The notes under the pieces: model-generated
The model's database searches: none
The model's input: the letters and a program-made list of their open reading frames with translations, nothing else
What the model was told of the DNA's origin: nothing
From: Flavobacterium sp.
GTDB lineage: Bacteria > Bacteroidota > Bacteroidia > Flavobacteriales > Flavobacteriaceae
Assembly: GCF_013822155.1 (NCBI RefSeq)
Contig: NZ_PNJW01000011.1
Coordinates: 1-64,000, forward strand
Reading direction: 5' to 3'
Length of the DNA: 64,000 bases
Made by a program: the position numbers and the translations under genes
Shown: positions 62,099-64,000 of the stretch, piece by piece
Position numbering within the stretch: position 1 is the first letter of the stretch
Layout of the letters: every line of letters starts with the position of its first letter

Positions 62099-64000
62099 AT
62101 GAAATACTTCCACGAACAAATCGAAGCCAAATGGCAAGAATATTGGGCTAAAAATCAAACATTTTCAGCACAAAATAATGCTGACAAACCAAAATATTAT
62201 GTACTCGATATGTTTCCTTATCCGTCCGGTGCCGGATTACATGTCGGACATCCATTGGGTTATATCGCTTCCGATATTGTGGCTCGTTATAAAAGACACA
62301 AAGGTTTTAATGTTTTGCATCCGCAAGGATATGATTCATTCGGACTTCCGGCAGAGCAATACGCCATTCAAACCGGTCAGCATCCGGAAAAAACAACGCG
62401 TGAAAATATTGCCCGTTATCGTGAGCAATTAGATAAAATTGGTTTTTCATTTGATTGGAGTCGCGAAGTTCGTACTTCCAATCCTGAATATTACAAATGG
62501 ACGCAATGGATTTTTATTCAATTGTTTGATTCGTATTATTGTAAAGTAGCCGATAAAGCTTTTCCTATTTCTGAATTGGTAAAGGTTTTTGAACGAGAAG
62601 GGAACAGCAATGTCGATTTAGTCTGTGATGATAGAGTGGAACTATTTTCAGCAGCACAATGGAATACTTATTCATCCGAAGAAAAGCAAGCAATTTTATT
62701 AAAATACCGTTTAACTTATTTGGCAGAAACAGAAGTAAACTGGTGCCCGGCTTTAGGAACTGTTTTAGCTAACGATGAAATTGTCAACGGTGTTTCCGAA
62801 CGCGGTGGTCATCCTGTCATTCGAAAAAAAATGACGCAATGGAGTATGCGAATTTCAGCCTATGCCGAACGTTTGTTGCAAGGATTGGACACGATTGATT
62901 GGAGTGAAAGTATTAAAGAAAGTCAACGAAATTGGATAGGGAAGAGTGTTGGGGCTTTAGTAAAGTTTCAGGTTTTAGGTTCAAAGTTTCAAATTGAAGT
63001 CTTCACTACAAGACCCGACACCATTTTTGGTGTAACCTTCATGACATTAGCTCCCGAACATGAATTGGTTTCGCAAATCACTACTCCTGAACAAAAAGCA
63101 GCCGTTGAAGCCTATGTGGAAGCAACAGCCAAGCGTTCTGAGCGTGAAAGAATGGCTGATGTAAAAACCATTTCAGGTGTTTTTACCGGAGCGTATGCGG
63201 AACATCCATTTACCAAAGAACCCATTCCGGTTTGGATTGGCGATTATGTGTTGGCAGGTTATGGAACCGGTGCCGTAATGGCCGTTCCTTGCGGAGATGA
63301 TAGAGATTATGCCTTTGCTAATTTCTTTAAAGGAAGTATGGGAATGCCTGAAATTAAAAACATTTTCAATCAAGATATTTCTGAAGCAGCTTATGGAGAA
63401 AAATCAGGTTTTGAATTAGTAAACTCCGATTTTTTGAATGGTTTAGGATACAAAGAAGGAACCAAGAAAATCATTGAAGCTTTGGAAGCGATTGGTCAAG
63501 GAAAAGGTAAAACAAATTACCGTTTACGTGATGCGGTTTTTTCGCGTCAACGGTATTGGGGCGAACCGTTTCCGGTGTATTATGTGAATGGATTGCCTCA
63601 AATGATTGATACGAAACATTTGCCAATTATCCTTCCGGAAGTAGAAAAGTATTTGCCAACGGAAGACGGGCAGCCACCTTTAGGGAATGCAACCGATTGG
63701 GCTTGGGATACAAAAGAATTACGAATTACGAATTGTGAATTAATTGACAATGAAACGATTTTCCCTTTAGAATTGAACACCATGCCGGGTTGGGCGGGAA
63801 GTTCATGGTATTGGATGCGATACATGGATGCTCACAACGAAAATGAATTTGCCAGTCAAGACGCCTTGAACTATTGGGAAAATGTAGATTTATACATTGG
63901 CGGTAGCGAACATGCCACCGGGCATTTATTATACTCCCGTTTTTGGAATAAATTTCTAAAAGATCGCGGATTTATCACACCCGAAGAACCGTTTAAAAAA
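62099..64000 (+). CDS. leuS: Leucyl-tRNA synthetase, 3' end outside the window
   Basis: 634 codons are open from ATG 62099 to the window end with no stop; the full protein should be about 920-950 residues. The class I core has the HIGH motif as HVGHP ([17 protein letters not shown]), the editing CP1 domain with [20 protein letters not shown] and [20 protein letters not shown], and [11 protein letters not shown]. The KMSKS loop lies beyond the edge. Two spacer-type repeats sit in the coding frame (62967-62994 and 63713-63743). It charges tRNA-Leu. Confidence 0.96.
   Translation, partial: MKYFHEQIEAKWQEYWAKNQTFSAQNNADKPKYYVLDMFPYPSGAGLHVGHPLGYIASDIVARYKRHKGFNVLHPQGYDSFGLPAEQYAIQTGQHPEKTTRENIARYREQLDKIGFSFDWSREVRTSNPEYYKWTQWIFIQLFDSYYCKVADKAFPISELVKVFEREGNSNVDLVCDDRVELFSAAQWNTYSSEEKQAILLKYRLTYLAETEVNWCPALGTVLANDEIVNGVSERGGHPVIRKKMTQWSMRISAYAERLLQGLDTIDWSESIKESQRNWIGKSVGALVKFQVLGSKFQIEVFTTRPDTIFGVTFMTLAPEHELVSQITTPEQKAAVEAYVEATAKRSERERMADVKTISGVFTGAYAEHPFTKEPIPVWIGDYVLAGYGTGAVMAVPCGDDRDYAFANFFKGSMGMPEIKNIFNQDISEAAYGEKSGFELVNSDFLNGLGYKEGTKKIIEALEAIGQGKGKTNYRLRDAVFSRQRYWGEPFPVYYVNGLPQMIDTKHLPIILPEVEKYLPTEDGQPPLGNATDWAWDTKELRITNCELIDNETIFPLELNTMPGWAGSSWYWMRYMDAHNENEFASQDALNYWENVDLYIGGSEHATGHLLYSRFWNKFLKDRGFITPEEPFKK

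Overview
The window is low-GC DNA from a member of the Bacteroidota, almost certainly a Flavobacteriaceae bacterium and probably Flavobacterium. The signs are the promoter style (TTG, about 17-19 bases, then TAnnTTTG), very AT-rich spacers, many SPI/SPII signal peptides ending in AQ or C, a YwqK/MORN-like protein, DUF4476 and DUF5686 proteins, two ExbD paralogues behind ExbB, the asnS-rpoN pair, and the ftsX-DUF3098-uppP-truB operon. It is a contig end: bases 1-13 are the 3' end of the Illumina adapter, so the left edge is artificial.

Bases 14-5613 look like a decaying mobile island. They hold fragments of Rhs polymorphic-toxin genes in both orientations, one intact toxin tip (JAB-like) with a lipoprotein of the immunity type, a second immunity-type lipoprotein broken by a 7-bp tandem duplication, a GNAT-like plus XRE toxin-antitoxin-like pair with its own palindromic operator, and the separated N- and C-terminal parts of a tyrosine recombinase. 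A short boundary motif (TAATTARTGATG) recurs at cassette ends, twice exactly on a lipoprotein stop codon. The right edge is a tRNA-3'-end-like sequence followed by a terminator, which would fit an att site.

Bases 5614-26531 are chromosomal. They hold a LuxR-type response regulator and TPR histidine kinase, a large secreted fibre with YadA-head-like repeats and a C-terminal S74 endosialidase-chaperone domain, umuC and umuD, a GNAT enzyme, a cold-shock protein, aspS, a TlpA-like thioredoxin, a MORN-repeat protein, and a five-gene YceI-TetR-TolC-MFP-RND efflux operon with a clear promoter and operator.

Bases 26532-44403 carry a polyprenyl synthase, a PAS-LuxR regulator, an exported class I sulfatase behind two outer-membrane barrels, the 2-oxoglutarate dehydrogenase genes sucA and sucB with a small secreted gene between them, a retropepsin-like protein, tatD, an acyltransferase and an asparaginase.

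Bases 44404-64000 carry tRNA-Ser(GGA), an ExbB/ExbD energising complex, a PorT-like barrel, and then a long minus-strand block of housekeeping genes (PAP2-like, rpoN, asnS, an MMPL exporter, DUF5686, frr, pyrH). After a thioredoxin-like gene comes the ftsX-DUF3098-uppP-truB-peptidase operon. The window ends inside leuS, which runs off the right edge. No rRNA, CRISPR array or intact insertion sequence was seen.
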